Below, piece after piece: positions 38,001-50,983 of a DNA stretch of 64,000 bases. How positions within the stretch are numbered: the stretch's first letter is position 1; every line of letters starts with the position of its first letter. Both the position numbers and the translations under genes were made by a program. A model generated the notes under the pieces. That model saw only the letters and a list, made by a program, of their open reading frames with translations, searched no databases and was not told the DNA's origin. Location of the stretch: positions 9,341,602-9,405,601 of the forward strand of contig OY987227.1 in the NCBI GenBank assembly GCA_963920705.1, given 5' to 3'. The DNA comes from Odiellus spinosus (Eukaryota > Arthropoda > Arachnida > Opiliones > Phalangiidae).

Positions 38001-40933
38001 CTCCGAGATAATGTCACTTTTTTATCTATATCTCCAACTATTTAATTACATCCTAAAAATAGGGATCGGATACGCTCAGATGGTGTCAACTCTTTACATC
38101 ATGATATTTTATAATTATCTGATGGCCTTGACCATATATTACTTGTTCGCGTCAATGGCCAGCGAATTGCCTTGGACACGATGCGATCCCGAATGGGCGG
38201 GAAATGAAACTTGTTTCTTATTGGATAACCAATTGGTCAACGAAACTAATAACAACCTAACATCTTTACCTCAACTTTACTTCGAGTATTTGAAATTTTG
38301 TCTTTTTCGGGATAAGTAATTGTCGAGAAATAAAAATAATCTAATTACCTGGTTGTCATAGTAACAAAGTCCTCAATAAGTCCGCCAGTCTGGACGAAGT
38401 GAATAGTATTGATTGGCCTCTTCCTCTTTGCCTTCTCCTGGCATGGCTCATCGTTTTCTTGACCATCATTAAAGGAATCGAATCGCTTGGAAAGGTTGGA
38501 GACCGAAATCTTTTTCCAGTCTCGATTAGATGGTACAATATGTATTCCTTGTATTTTTTTAGGTGGCGTACTTCACGGCGCTTTTCCCATACACAGTTTT
38601 GATCGCCCTTTTAATCGTGGCGATGTTGAATGACGGATCAGTGGATGGCATAGAATATTTCTTCAAACCCAAATGGGAGGATTTATTACGACCGGAAGTA
38701 ATACCGCTGAAACGGTGGTTTATCGAAACCAGGAAATAACCATTGTCCAATCACGATTTAGGTTTGGTATAACGCCTGCGAACAGTCTTTCTTTTCGTTA
38801 GCGGTGGGGTACGGAGCCTTGGTCATGTACGCGAGCTACAACGATTTCAAACACAACGTCAATAAGTAAATTACTTGATCTTTTCGAATTTGAAGTCATC
38901 ATATGTTAAACATCTTAATTCTGGTTGCAGAGACGCTTTGATCATAAGTTTCACTGACACTTTCACCAGTTTGTTGGCCGGTTCCGTTATTTTTTCCGTT
39001 CTAGGAACGCTGGCGTTGAAACAGGGCAAGCCGGTGGAATCCGTGGTGAAGGGCAAAGGTAAGCTTTCTACATAGGTTTAAGTCGGATATTGGATAACTC
39101 TCATACCGTTGTTGAATTGCACTTGCAGAGGGAATGGGATTGGCCTTCATCGCTTATCCAGAAGCCCTTGGAAGTAAATATAAAAGTTCTAAATGATTCA
39201 TAGATGAAGGGATGGGAACTATTTTTTGCAACCAAAGACATGCTAGTGGATTAGGCCTATTTAAACGATAAGGAATCGATAAAAAAAATTACTCGTTGTT
39301 AGATTAAATTCTCCCTTTAAATCAATGTCGGCTCAAAACCATACCATTTATTTGATCACAGACATTCCCTACGTTCCTCAACTATGGTCTGTTATGTTCT
39401 TTATTATGTTATTCACCCTGGGCATTGGAAGCTCGGTAGGTTTATCGTCATCATAGTTTTAAATAACAATATAACATTTTGGAAAAAATTTGAAGGTGGC
39501 CCAAGTTGAAACTATCCTGACAGCTATCCGTGATCGTTGGCCTTCTCTTCGCCAAGGAAAATGGAGATTAGCTCTAGGGATGAGCATTTTTTGCTTCGCC
39601 TGTGGAATACCACTAACTACTAATGTATAGCATCTTTATAAAGTAATTTGTCGTTACGTTAATATCACTAAACTTTAACATCACAGGGTGGCTCGTACAT
39701 CATGTTATTATTGGATAATTACGGAGTAGGAACTGCCGTATTTTTCTACGGTATTTGCGAAGTGATTGGTATCATGTGGGTGTACGGAATTAACAGGTTC
39801 TGTCAAGATCTTCACTTCATGCTGGGTCAGCAACCTAGTTGGTTTTGGAAAATAACGTGGGGCTTTATCACCCCCGTTTCTTTAATTGTTAAGTAACAGT
39901 TCTCAAAAGGTATATATACCACCGGATATTAGAGCTAAACAAGAACCTTTTCTTTTACAGGTTATATTCATATACGGCAACGTTATAGTAGCTGGAAATA
40001 CAAAACCAGGTATACCTCCGTGGGGTAACGCTTTAGGTTGGGGTCTCGCAGCCATTGCTATAATTCAAATACCTTCGTGGATAATTATCGAAATATTTAA
40101 AAGAAGGAGTGACGGGTTCTTAGGAGTAAGTACAAAATTTGTTTTTAAAAGGGAGGATGAACAGGGAAATGAAGTGATTTTTCATGATTGTGCTTCTAAA
40201 AATAAGATACGTTTGCTTTGTAAAACATTCAAGAAGTGTCTATGAATTGTACCAAAAAATCGAAAACCTGATTTTGGCATTCAATTAAAAGGAGAACCTC
40301 TGACCAATCAAGGCTTAGAAAAATACCCGCGACACGTGCTAGGGCACTATCTTTGAATCGCGATAAATCTCGTTCTCGATTATATTCACGCGCACAACAG
40401 CGGGTGTCGCGGATATTTTATGAATCTAAAAGTGGGGGAGTCTTTTGATTAGTCGGAGGTTCCCTTTTTGATTGGATGCACAATGCAGATACATTTTCCG
40501 ATTGATTTAATACTCCTCTTCACCCTTCCTATAAAGGGTTGTTTTGATGGAAGGCACTTGATACTTTTGGGTGCAATGCAAACTAAAGAAACAAGTTCCT
40601 AAATATCAATTTTAACTCGTGTTGAACTTGAGACATTGGAATCTCTTTATTATTGCTCCAAAGGTTTTCACCTCTAGGTGGCAAGAGTTTTCTAACTACG
40701 CGTTGGCCTATGATGTAGGCGTCATCTTAGGATCATACAAATTAATTGTGTCACGATTCTAGGCCATAAGCGGTGCATTCAGGCCCGATATCAAATGGGG
40801 TCCGAAAAACGCGATACTTCACCAGGAATGGTTAGCTTTCCGAAGCGGAAAGAGTAAAGACTTGGAAGAAGCTAAAGCACAGACTCAATATGACAATGCA
40901 GCTTTCGATTCCAACGAATCCGGGAAAAATTGA
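35022..40933 (+). CDS. SLC6 sodium-dependent nutrient amino acid transporter, gene A, 15 exons, 655 aa
   Basis: This is a twelve-helix Na+/Cl- coupled symporter of the insect NAT type, expected in the plasma membrane. The exons are 35022-35054, 35776-35889, 36780-36960, 37669-37800, 38063-38285, 38362-38494, 38563-38697, 38762-38865, 38931-39058, 39129-39173, 39362-39435, 39496-39624, 39687-39887, 39961-40125 and 40763-40933; total 1968 bp in one frame. TM1 carries the SLC6 signature [20 protein letters not shown]. Other landmarks are [23 protein letters not shown], the extracellular loop [16 protein letters not shown] with paired Cys and N-glycosylation sites, TM4-5 [21 protein letters not shown]6 [19 protein letters not shown] and TM8 [10 protein letters not shown] with the Na2-site Asp. 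The C-terminus has WGPKN and ends [13 protein letters not shown]. The first two exons are inferred from splice sites and frame. The ATT|GTTAAG donor of exon 13 is a weak but necessary junction. Confidence 0.93.
39247..39327. mobile_element. MITE fragment in an intron of SLC6 gene A
   Basis: GGATTAGGCCTATTTAAACG, then AAGGAATCGATAAAA and ATTCTCCCTTT match, in order, the right arm of the hairpin element at 58311-58666. Only one arm is present. It lies between exons 10 and 11. Confidence 0.75.
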
Positions 40934-43518
40934 GCAACCAAACTATTTATAATTAACACGCTAAGAACTTTTTAAAAATGCCTCAGTTTAAAACGGACCA
41001 TTTTAAATTTTATTTTGTAGTCAGCCTTGATTTAAACTTTTGTTCGCGAATTTTGACATCGTTAACACGCGAACATGTGTCTCGGAAAACTTGTTCACAC
41101 TCACGAGAGCAAAAGTGTTTATAAAAAAGTATGAACTATGATTTTGGCAGTAACTACAGTTTAACCTAAGTGTACCATTTTAGCTACGACGAGAATCGAT
41201 TTAGCTGCGATGTTATCACCATTTTTTCCCCAAAGGGTCTATGAAATAAACTTTTAGCTTTTTTATGTTATTAGAAATCTGTATTCAAAGTTTTACACTT
41301 TTGGGTTGACGAGTTTTAAAGAAACTTGAAAACGACAAAAAAAAAAAAAAAAAAAAATATACTGTACTATATATATTTATATTTTCCGCTTGATGATCAA
41401 TTAAGTGTGTGGGAAAAACGCGATGAACGAAATAGGTTTAAAATAAAAGGTTGGACTTTCTGGATTAAGTACTTTTACGAAAAGACACCGTGTCATATGT
41501 TGCTATAGTTCCTCCAAGATTTTTATAAATTGCGTTGGACATAAGTTTTTAATTAATGTAAATATACCGAAATAAATACAACTCCATAATGTTTCCAAAT
41601 TTATAATATTAGCTCTATACTATTCTAGAATGCAACCTTGCTTAGGCAAATATTTCAATAGAGAATTGGTTTTTCCCGTGTTAAATATTATACTCTAAGC
41701 AAAGTCACGCAAAGTTACGAAGCAGAGAATATATATATACTGATTAGGGGCCGTCTATAAACTACGTCACACTGTCACATTCTCGGACCCCATCCCGAAA
41801 AATAACGTCATATTTCGTTCAATCCCCAAACTAATACTGGTTTAATAGGTTTAATATGTATAGCCTCTTCCCCCGTGGATTAATTAATAGTGAATAGTAA
41901 TTAATCAGGCTTCCCCGCTTGCTCTGTCCTCTTTGACTGTTTAAAAATTGCTTTACCTTAGTTCAATGCGTAGTGTAATAAATTCTTAAGATTTAGTTTT
42001 CTCAAGGTATTTAAGATTTTATGATACATGGATTGAAACGCCCAAAAACATAATGAGACGTCACGCTTCATAAAATACCGCCCCCTAACAGTGTGAAGAG
42101 TTTATAGACGGTCCCTTGAACAATGAGCATTAAATACAGTTTCATCATAGCGGAACGTTTCCGCACGAAAGCCAAACTATCATTTTATGTAATTAAAAAG
42201 TAAAGCGACAGGGAATTGCAAAGGGAAAAAACTGATTTCCCTGTGCAAGATCAATTTGCATTTACTCTATTCCTAAGAGTTTAATACTACGCATTAATCC
42301 GCGTTAGTTAAATTTATTTTGAAGACTTCCACTGAAATATGAATCAGTTTAATTTTAGTTTCGGAATTTTGCGGTTATATCATTAAAGGGACCAGGAAAC
42401 CTTTAAACTATTTTTTTTTCTGAAATGAACCTTCTTGGTGTCCAAAAATGATTTTGAAAAACAATTCAATAGGCAATCAGGTAACAGCTAGGGTTAGTCA
42501 CGTGAGCTTGTGATTTTATATAGATATTTAATTATAATTAAACTAAATATAAAAAATGACTTACTGAAGCTATTGCCCATAAAATGGTTTTTTAATGGTA
42601 TGATTGGAAACTGTAATGTTTTGAAATTTAAATAGTTTTAAGATTGGTGTTTAATGATCTTGAAAGCTAAATATTGATATTTCAAACTAACATATATTTT
42701 AGAATTGGTTTCAAATGACTTGGTTTAACTAAATTTTACAAGAATTACGCTTTATATAAAATAGGTTTCCTGGTTCCTTTAAGCTTTGTTGTTTTTGAAA
42801 CTTTTATACCATAGAGGTAAGTGCGCGTGTGTCGAGGTGAAAACGTTAAGAGGAGGATAAAGCCTAATGGTATTTAGAAAAGGTCATTTATATTCTGGTA
42901 CTTGCGTTTCACAGTCCGCGGGCATGGTTCGAAATATTTTATCCGGCTTTCTTATGCAGTTTTAAAATATATATACGCCAAGCCGTTCGATACATGAGTC
43001 GCTTTGTTGACAATTCAACGTATCCATAGTGATAAGTTGAATACGATGGAAAATTTTCGACGTATTTATTTTTTTTAAATTCTCCACTAATTGCCTTATT
43101 ACGATTTAAATCAATGTTTATCTTAGTTTAGCCACTTATTGTATGTACTAAGTAATCTATCAATTCGCACAATGGAAATACGGGTTGATAGATATAGATA
43201 AATCGTCTTTCCTTATGATCACCTCATTCAGACTTGTTTCTTGAACACATTTTTATTGTCCTAACTACAGTCTTTTACGCACACTTTTAGCCTTGGCAAA
43301 TTTCAAAGAACATAAATAATATTCCTAATTCAAGTCAAGCACGTTATATATCATTTTTCTGACCATTGGTCAGTGTGTATAAGCACGCAATGTTCAAGGG
43401 AAGAGCAATTTACTCGATGAATAGATTCTAATTCAGAGTGGGTGCGTGCCGGGAAGGAAACGGTTAGTTTTAAAATAACAGGTCGATTTTTAACAAACAT
43501 ACCAGTTTCTAAAACTGA
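40934..43518. other. Intergenic region between SLC6 gene A and the ionotropic receptor
   Basis: This AT-rich region contains the 3' end of gene A (possible AATAAA at 41245-41250), an A-run at about 41337-41357 and a MITE at 41747-42115. A stretch near 41280-41510 shares GGATTAAGTACTTTTACGAA and GGTTGACG.GTT with 57430-57600. No further gene was recognised. Confidence 0.6.
41747..42115. mobile_element. MITE with GGGGCCGTCTATAAACT inverted ends
   Basis: The left end GGGGCCGTCTATAAACTACG is mirrored at the right end, where the reverse complement reads GGGACCGTCTATAAACTCTT; both arms continue to CACTGT. The element is about 369 bp, non-coding. The end sequence resembles a MITE type common in insect genomes. 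I could not see a clear target duplication and do not assign a superfamily. Confidence 0.85.
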
Positions 43519-46241
43519 ATGATTTTTCATTTAATTCTTGTCAAGCGCTATCTCTTAAAATCCAAACGTTTTAAAAGTCTGTGTGAAATGGAATTGAAAA
43601 TTGGTTTTGTTGAGGTAATTTCCAATTTTCGATTCGTATACTTGTTCGTAAATAACGATTTTCTAAAAAGTCTGGATATTAAAAATAAATCCAAGGACAC
43701 CTTGGCTATACCAGCTATGGTTGCCGTTTACGAGGAATTAAGGAGTTATTTGGAAAGATCGTTAAAAATACCGTAAGGTTTTTTTTTGCAAAATTCCGTC
43801 GCATGATCTGCGCCGTGATTATTTGACGATTACGCCAATTACAGAGTAGTAAATATACCGATATCTTACGAAGAAGTATCTAAGTTCGATTCCAATAGTT
43901 CCCTCGATACTGTAACTATTACTATTTTTAAAAATTTCGCATAAACTGTTATGACTCGTGTTCAAGGGGATTTCCTTTGTAGGATATTGATATATTATTT
44001 ATCACTGTGGACTTGGCCCTTTTCGAGGATCCATCCTATTTTGTTCCTAGTTTCGTATACGCTTACAGCGAGACATCGGTAATTTCTGGCAACCCTGAAC
44101 CTTCTGTTAACAATTCACTAACTATTTTCTTGATTGAGTTATCGGTAAATATTATATATTATACCGAGCTTGAAACTAGACTAAAAAAGTTTCTACTTAT
44201 TTTAGTTCTTCCTCGCTATGTCCTTATGTTTGATTATAGTGTCCTTAACTATTATGATTATCTTGTATTACCACGGACAAGGTATTTCTCAGGGTCGCAA
44301 CCTGTCGTGGAAGCGATGGACCAAATTATTTTACTCTAGACTTATGGCGAAGATGTGGCTTTTTAGCAATACTTTTCTTTTCCAAGGTAAGGTTATTAAT
44401 TTGAGTTAAGTAATTACTGAAGCTAATCGATATAATGACTTACTTCGTTACTTTAGCGATCCCTAAGATACCCAAGATGTTATCGGCCCGTCTCTTGTTT
44501 GCTGGATGGTTGATAAGTTTCCAAGTCATACACATCTATTTGTCGTGCTATCTCAAATCAGATTTGTCAGTTGTCGTGTACCACACCGTTGATAGCTTAG
44601 ATGATTTGAAGTATTATCCTCAGTCAAATCCCGTTCTTGTCCATAACGCTCTCGAAGAACGCTACTTATTGAGAATGGTTGGTAAAAACACAATTAATAA
44701 ATCTTTCAATTAAAAGGATTTGCATAAGCTTTGTTCACACTACACACTTTGTAACTGTTTTTGAACGGTTTGAAAAGATCAAAATGCAAATTTTTCGTGT
44801 CAACTGGCAATATCATTTGCCACAAAATGTAATTATTGCTCGAAAAGTTAATTTGAATATTGTAAACGGTTCAACGTCTCTAGTGTGAACGTAACCATAG
44901 AAAAAGAATTTCCGCTCAAAACCTACTGAAATGGGTGTAGTATCGGTCTAAAAAAAAATTATATATTTCGTAGACCTTTCGATTTGCAACAGTTTGGGTT
45001 TTTGTCATTTTTAGGGTAGAAAACATGGTACTAAAACTATATTCATGTTTTTCTGCATTAAGTTTTGTGGCAATTTTTTTTTTTTTTTTTTTTAATTTAC
45101 CTACGTGTCACCCAAGTTTAATCCTTTTCACGTTAAGACTTTTAAACGTCATTAATCTTATTTTACAACTTTAAGGCACCTTCAAAACCGGAGTACAAGA
45201 TACTTTTGGACAAAATTCGCGAGAGGAACGATTACATTCAAGTGATAGACTTGATTGATTATGAGCTTTACGAGAAAATCTCCTCCAAGGAAAAAGTTCT
45301 GATATTTAACCTTAAAATCTGGAAGATTTTTGCTAATTTAGGATTAAAGGATACTCCCAAGGTTAATCTTTACATAGGAAAGAACATAATGAAAAGGGAT
45401 CCTTTGGTCTTACCGATCAAAAAGAGTTTGCCCAAGGAACTAAAAGAAAACATTACTTTGAGGTATAACTTAAAAAAACAAAAGTAAAATAATATTCCCA
45501 AGTTCAATCAATTATAAAATTAAGGGCGTTCTTCCGCCAAAGGGTTCTCGTGGTAAACAATTAATTATACAAGTTTCGGAGTATGTTTCAGCGGAAAAAT
45601 CGTGTTCTAATCGTATAGAAGATTCAGAGAGTGAAGGGTTCTGGTAGTACCGAAGATAGTGTGTCGAATTTCACCGTTATTGGTTTTCAGAACATACAAA
45701 GCCAGGACTTGTAACTTGTACCGCGTACTACCCGAACCATTCCCTCTGAGTGGATTAGAACCATGTTTAAGGCACCAACCATAATCCGCCGTACCACTAG
45801 ATCTCTTGTTTGGAAAGGCAAAAGCCTATAAGTTGGTTTGAGAAAATTATGCTGCTCCTGTAAATAATTGTCATACTAATGGGAATTATGTTACTTATAG
45901 TAGATTTATCCTCACTAAATGACAAAATTTTGTATTTTGGTTCCTAACCTAGGATATCCAGTATATTCGAATGTTACTCATATCGTTACTTGGAAATGGA
46001 AGACGACTATCGTGCACTTTGGCATTCCTGGGAACCGCCTAATAGAAATGAATATAACCCGGCAAATATCAATGACGTCATGGCTGGCATATTATTAATG
46101 GCGTTGGGCTATTTAGTTAGTATTACGGTTGCGATGTTTAGGATGATCTTTTATTTAAGTAGATCGTCAAAAAAGAAAAAGCTTAAGAAAATGACTTTTA
46201 AAGCTGAGAAAAGTTTAATTGAGAAATATATATTTCCTTAG
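43519..46241 (+). CDS. Divergent ionotropic receptor (IR), 7 exons, about 486 aa
   Basis: A ligand-gated cation channel of the variant ionotropic glutamate receptor (IR) family, normally in chemosensory neuron membranes. The exons are 43519-43772, 43845-43911, 43983-44144, 44206-44386, 44457-44677, 45176-45462 and 45953-46241; total 1461 bp in one frame. The layout fits an IR: a short N-terminal part and S1 half-domain; M1 (IELSFFLAMSLCLIIVSLTIMIILYY); a pore region (MWLFSNTFLFQGAIPKIPKM); M3 (SARLLFAGWLISFQVIHIYLSCYLKS) followed by the typical SLDDL of the S2 start; an S2 half-domain with few recognisable ligand residues; and M4 (AGILLMALGYLVSITVAMF) with a basic tail. The donor of exon 5 (ATG|GTTGGT) is weak and chosen by frame. 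The length is short for an IR, so a further 5' exon may exist. It lies between two SLC6 genes. Confidence 0.8.
44733..44893. mobile_element. Small MITE in an intron of the ionotropic receptor
   Basis: The left end GTTCACACTACACACTTT is inverted at the right end (TCTCTAGTGTGAACGTAAC). It is about 160 bp. Within it, TGTTTTTGAACGGTTTGAAA resembles the related element at 47203-47375. It is carried in the 498-bp fifth intron. Confidence 0.7.
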
Positions 46242-46904
46242 ATTTTTCTTGAAACACGCTTTTCTGGTTAAAATGGGCACTGTTATAAAAATATTTCCCG
46301 CCATTTTACGTCATCACTTAGTCACGTGACTTTTAAAAAGTCCACTGAATAGATTTTCACGCGGTCTATTTCGTGAAGGTAATAATTAACTTATCGTTAA
46401 TCCCATTTTTTTCCTATTCTACGACATCAAATCTCAAGCGGCTAAAATAAAATTTTATGTACTTTCACCTTTTTAATATTTTGAAACGAGTCAATCCAAA
46501 AAATATTCGAAAACAATGGTGACAACATCGTTTTAAATAAAACTGTAATTAAAAATTTTCAAAAGTTTTCAGAAAACTGATAATTGATAATCATTGAATC
46601 GAGACCAAAATAAAATAAAGAAACTAATTAGTTCGATTTCAATATCTTCAAAAGCGTCGATATTTTCGGAACTTTGAGAACTTTTAGTTAGTGTATATTA
46701 GTAAACAATTTTAATGTTAGTTACTTTGACAAAGAGGTAGAGAAAAATGGGTACATGTTACAAAAAGAATTAAAACATATTCTTGAAGGCGTGATTAATA
46801 ATTTTTCATCCCCCGAATTTGCTGGATGTTAGTTTAAATAATCACGTTAAATTATGCTCACTTAGTATATAAAGTTTCTTTCTCAGTCCCACATGACATC
46901 CACG
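46242..46904. other. Spacer between convergent IR and SLC6 gene B
   Basis: The 663 bp separating two convergent stop codons is AT-rich with several AATAAA-like strings (for example near 46609). It must hold both 3' UTRs. No other feature was recognised. Confidence 0.6.
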
Positions 46905-49900
46905 TTACAATCTTTCATCGCATTTATCGTCTTCGAAAGCTTCGTTATCGCGTCCTTGTTCAAGTTGTTCTTGTCTTTGACGTCGAAGAGTAGAGCTGGC
47001 GCTGGATGGGTTAGAAGATGGGGAAACACCGTCTCGTTTTTTCAACCAAGTGTACCGGTGATGTGGATCACTTGGACCCCAAAACGATTCTTCTCGTACC
47101 AGACCACGAAGTTTCTTTCAATGTTTGGAAAATACGAATTAAATAATAAGTGAAAGAAGGCATATTTTGAAACAGCTAAACTCGTTTTTTAAACTACATA
47201 CCTTCACACTGAGGACTTTTATACCGTTTTGAATGATCAAATTAACTTTTTAAGCTGAAGGTTTTTTTTGGGGGGGGGGGGGGAACAAAGAATCTTTTCA
47301 TGTGTCCCTAAACGATTCAATTCTTACTATTCAAATACGGTTAAATTCGGTTTCAAAGTCTTTAGTGTGAACGTGGCTTTACTGATATCTGAAAACGGTT
47401 TCAGAGTTAATGGACTGCCCATTTATGTTGTCAAGCTGAGACGTATTGATAGGGTAAAAGAACGAACTTTAACAATGGTAAAAGTGCATATAGACAGTCG
47501 CGGCGTCAGAGGGTAGGCTGATTATAGCTAGCCTACGTGTAAATTCTAGACGAAAAAGGCCCCCACATTGATTAAATAGCCTACAGGCCCATTATAGGGC
47601 TCCGAAGGTTTAGCTTTGCGACCACTGCATAATAGAGACGTAGATAAGTTGATTTCAATCCAAATAAGATTAGGCTATGTAACTTACGTTTTGATTTAAT
47701 CGATACTTACTCTTTTGAATCCGTATTCGTCGCTCTGCGAAAAACTTTTCCAGATGAAGAGAGGTAATTGGAGCATCGTAAAAGCGAAGAGACAATAACC
47801 TGTATTTTTGGACCATCGTGGCGTGTGGCCTTCGACTAAAGGTAGATCTTCGTCCAGACAGTGCCACCAGATGGTCAAGACCAAAAGTCCAACGGGTGCC
47901 AAGCAGGACCATATCACTTTCCACCAGATGGATAGACTCTTCTCACGCATGAAAGCCATGTCTTGGCTGAATTTAGAAACGCCATAACCCCACATGATTC
48001 CTCCGCATTCGATGGCCGATAATAAAATGATACCCAACTCGATAGCGTAACGGTCCACAGCCACCATCAAATAGCTTAAGAACTGTTTTAGTAAATTAAA
48101 GGGTCATAATTGATTCATTAATAGCTATTTGAACTGCCACTTTGATATTAATTTTAAACAGGAGTATATAGAAATCCAAATGGGTTTTCTTATATACCTC
48201 TGTTATAATTGAAGATTTTTAAGCCTTATATTTGAGAAAACTTTGTGACCTTTTAAAGACAAGTACAATTTAGCGATTTTGCGTTTATGACATTAACTTA
48301 CCCCGGAAGAAAATCCGATTCCAACGATGAAAGACAGAAGACAGACCAAGAAGCACGCCACAAGCTTCTTCTTTTTTGCATTTTTGGCTTCGTATCGACT
48401 TTTATTCGGGATGCTATCAACAACTGGAACCTTAACATAAACCAGCAAAATCCACCATTAGCAGTATCATAAGTTTATAACTTATCTTCAACAAGATAAG
48501 ATTATAGATACATGTCAGCCTAGGATAAAATTAATGCGATTTAAGGAAGCCTATTTCAAAACACCCAAACCCGTTGATAATTTCAAGTTATGGGACGTTA
48601 GAAATTGCCGCTAGAAAACGACCATAATTGTGTTGATTTTTAAGCCGAACAAACACGTCCCTGAGGGCAAATAATCGAAAAGAGATTGTTCATTAATTTG
48701 ATACTTACCAAGGTACTAATTCCCAGGGCGTACATTGACACGAAAAATATCAGGAAGCATATTTTGTAGAGTACCTTATTGTCAATGCGAGACAGAGCCA
48801 CGGTATACGCGAAAAAAGATATTCCTACGCCCGGGAAATTGGGAATTGGTTCGGACAAATTGTGCATTGTACTAAAATTATGGAGGGAAGCAAAAACCAG
48901 CGATCCAGCAACCAAGCTAGTAACTGTATCCACCAAGCAGATCAATACTGAATCTCTATTTGGAATTTTACGCGTTTAAATTACAATATTCCAGTCTTTA
49001 AAATAAAAACTTACCTAAATACGTTATGTTTAAAATCATTAAACTGTGAGAAAATAATTAGATGTCCGAAACCAACGGATAGCGAAAAAAAGGATTGGCC
49101 AACTGCGGCGTACCAAATCTGAAATCAAATTTTGTATCAGGGTAGCTAGTGGCCAAACGAACAGTTTTAAAGGGAGAGCCTAAAATTATTATAAATCAGA
49201 CGACAAAAGTAGGGCAAGACGACTTTCATCCAATGGGAGTAATCTGTAACTTAAGGCCCATGAAACAACTTCGAGCTATGGACTAACTTTAAGATACTGA
49301 AAACATACCCTAACATCCGCTAAACTGTCCCAATTTGGTTTGAAGAACGTTTTAATTCCTTCCAAGGATCCATCCTGAGTTAGTGTAAAGATCAACAAAG
49401 CTACCAAGCAAATTATGGGAATGGTTGACGTGACGTAAAACGCCTGTAATTATTAATTACCTTAAAGATGACGAATATTACCTATTATTAATTTAGTAAC
49501 TTACACGTCGTGTTATTTTGGACCAAAAAATGCAAACAAAAACTAAAATCCAGATGCCGGTTAAGAAAGAAACCATCACTTTGTTTAGATGAAATTTATC
49601 TTCATCGTCTGTTAAGTTGTAAAAATCTTCCAACCGAAAGATTTCACTACAGAATCAATATAGATAAGGGTTATGAAAGTTCCGAGACTTTTGACTATGT
49701 TTAAATATTTACTCGGAGGAGTTTTCCGTAAAATTATCATCGTTGGATGTCTAGAAATGAACCCGAATTAAATTCAACATCAATTGTTCGTAACTTTATA
49801 ATCAAACGGCATGAAATTCATACTTACATTTAATGGATTGTAATGGTACCTCACTCCGAAGAACGAATACCCTTGGTGCATGGCTACGGCTGACACAACG

Positions 49901-50983
49901 CCCAAATAAATTGCCAAGTACAACGTAATAGTCTTTTGGGACACCCATAGTCCCTTTAGCAAAGGGAAGCATCTCCATGACGTAGCAATTCCACCACTAG
50001 TAAATTGTCCCATGGACAACTCCAAGAAGCACAATGGTTGAGCCACTACTATCTGAACGACCAAATAGGCGAAAACAAAACTGCCTAGACTAGAATTAGA
50101 TTAACTGGAGTTCAACCGAAATATAATATATTCAAGTACCTCCTTCGTTTTCGTAAGCAATGTTGGGAAATCGCCAGAAATTTCCTAAGCCTAACGATAT
50201 GGATATTAATATAAGCCACCATTCCAATCTACGCCTTTCAGATCTATAAAACGGGTCAGTCTTGCTGGTTCGCAACTGCTATTAAGATTAAATTTCTCGT
50301 TAATTACTTTGAAATCTTTACCTTTATGTACCTAAGTGTTGAAAGTATATCTTACTTGTAGAGTTGCAAAATGAGGAAAACCTCCATCAACGCAAGACTG
50401 TCCATTCTCGTTACTTATAACAGAAATGGGTACAACCGAATTAAAGTTGGAAGAAGAATGTTCCACTGTCGTGTACTTATCTTCTGGTTGGTTTCCGAAT
50501 CCATTCTGAAACAAAAACTTTCTCAGTTAATTTTGGTTAACTAGCCTTGGTTAGTTTTTTAAGTACTTCAAGTACCGTTTTAGCGTGTCCATTCACGTTG
50601 TAATCGGAAGTGGAATTGGACAATGTCCGAACGCTTTGTTTACCAACGTCATGGTTTCCATTTGATTGTATGTCTTCTAAGTCATCGTGGGTTGTAACGG
50701 ATTTGGGAGTTCCATTTACCTCAAATACAAATTTAATCGGTTCTATTAAAAAATAGAGATGGTTTTAACAAATAACTAACCTGAAAGTGTCCATTAATAA
50801 CTGGTCTTTGTTTAGTATCATATAATTTAGCAGTCAAAGAAATTGCTGTGACAGATAATGTCTGAATATCGGGACTATTCAACTGCTAGAAAATCCAGGC
50901 AGATAATTATAGTGAAGGCTAAATAGTATAGTTCTTAAATTACGTACGTCTTCGGACGAATCATCCGCAGACTTCCATTTCAT
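46905..50983 (-). CDS. SLC6 family transporter, divergent paralogue, gene B, 14 exons, 729 aa
   Basis: A twelve-helix SLC6 protein. The exons are 50948-50983, 50781-50885, 50576-50719, 50356-50505, 50140-50260, 49828-50084, 49713-49750, 49505-49646, 49309-49443, 49015-49118, 48709-48955, 48302-48430, 47711-48082 and 46905-47114; total 2190 bp in one frame. TM1 has SLGLGNFWRFPNIAYENEGG, TM6 QSFFSLSVGFGHLIIFSQFN and TM8 a conserved Asp (VAVDRYAIELG). The C-terminus has FWGPSDPHHRYTWL and DNEAFEDD, as in gene A. Exons of 135, 104 and 129 bp are the same length as their counterparts in gene A. Odd points: a hydrophilic N-tail of about 155 residues; TM3-TM5 poorly conserved, with no LPW..C...W signature in the second extracellular loop and no SLGKV motif. 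Transport activity is therefore uncertain, and the substrate is unknown. Confidence 0.9.
47203..47375. mobile_element. Small MITE in the last intron of SLC6 gene B
   Basis: The ends TTCACACTGAGGAC and TCTTTAGTGTGAA form short inverted repeats. The interior (ATACCGTTTTGAATGATCAA) resembles the MITE at 44733-44893. It contains a 16-base G-run near 47266-47282. Confidence 0.6.
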
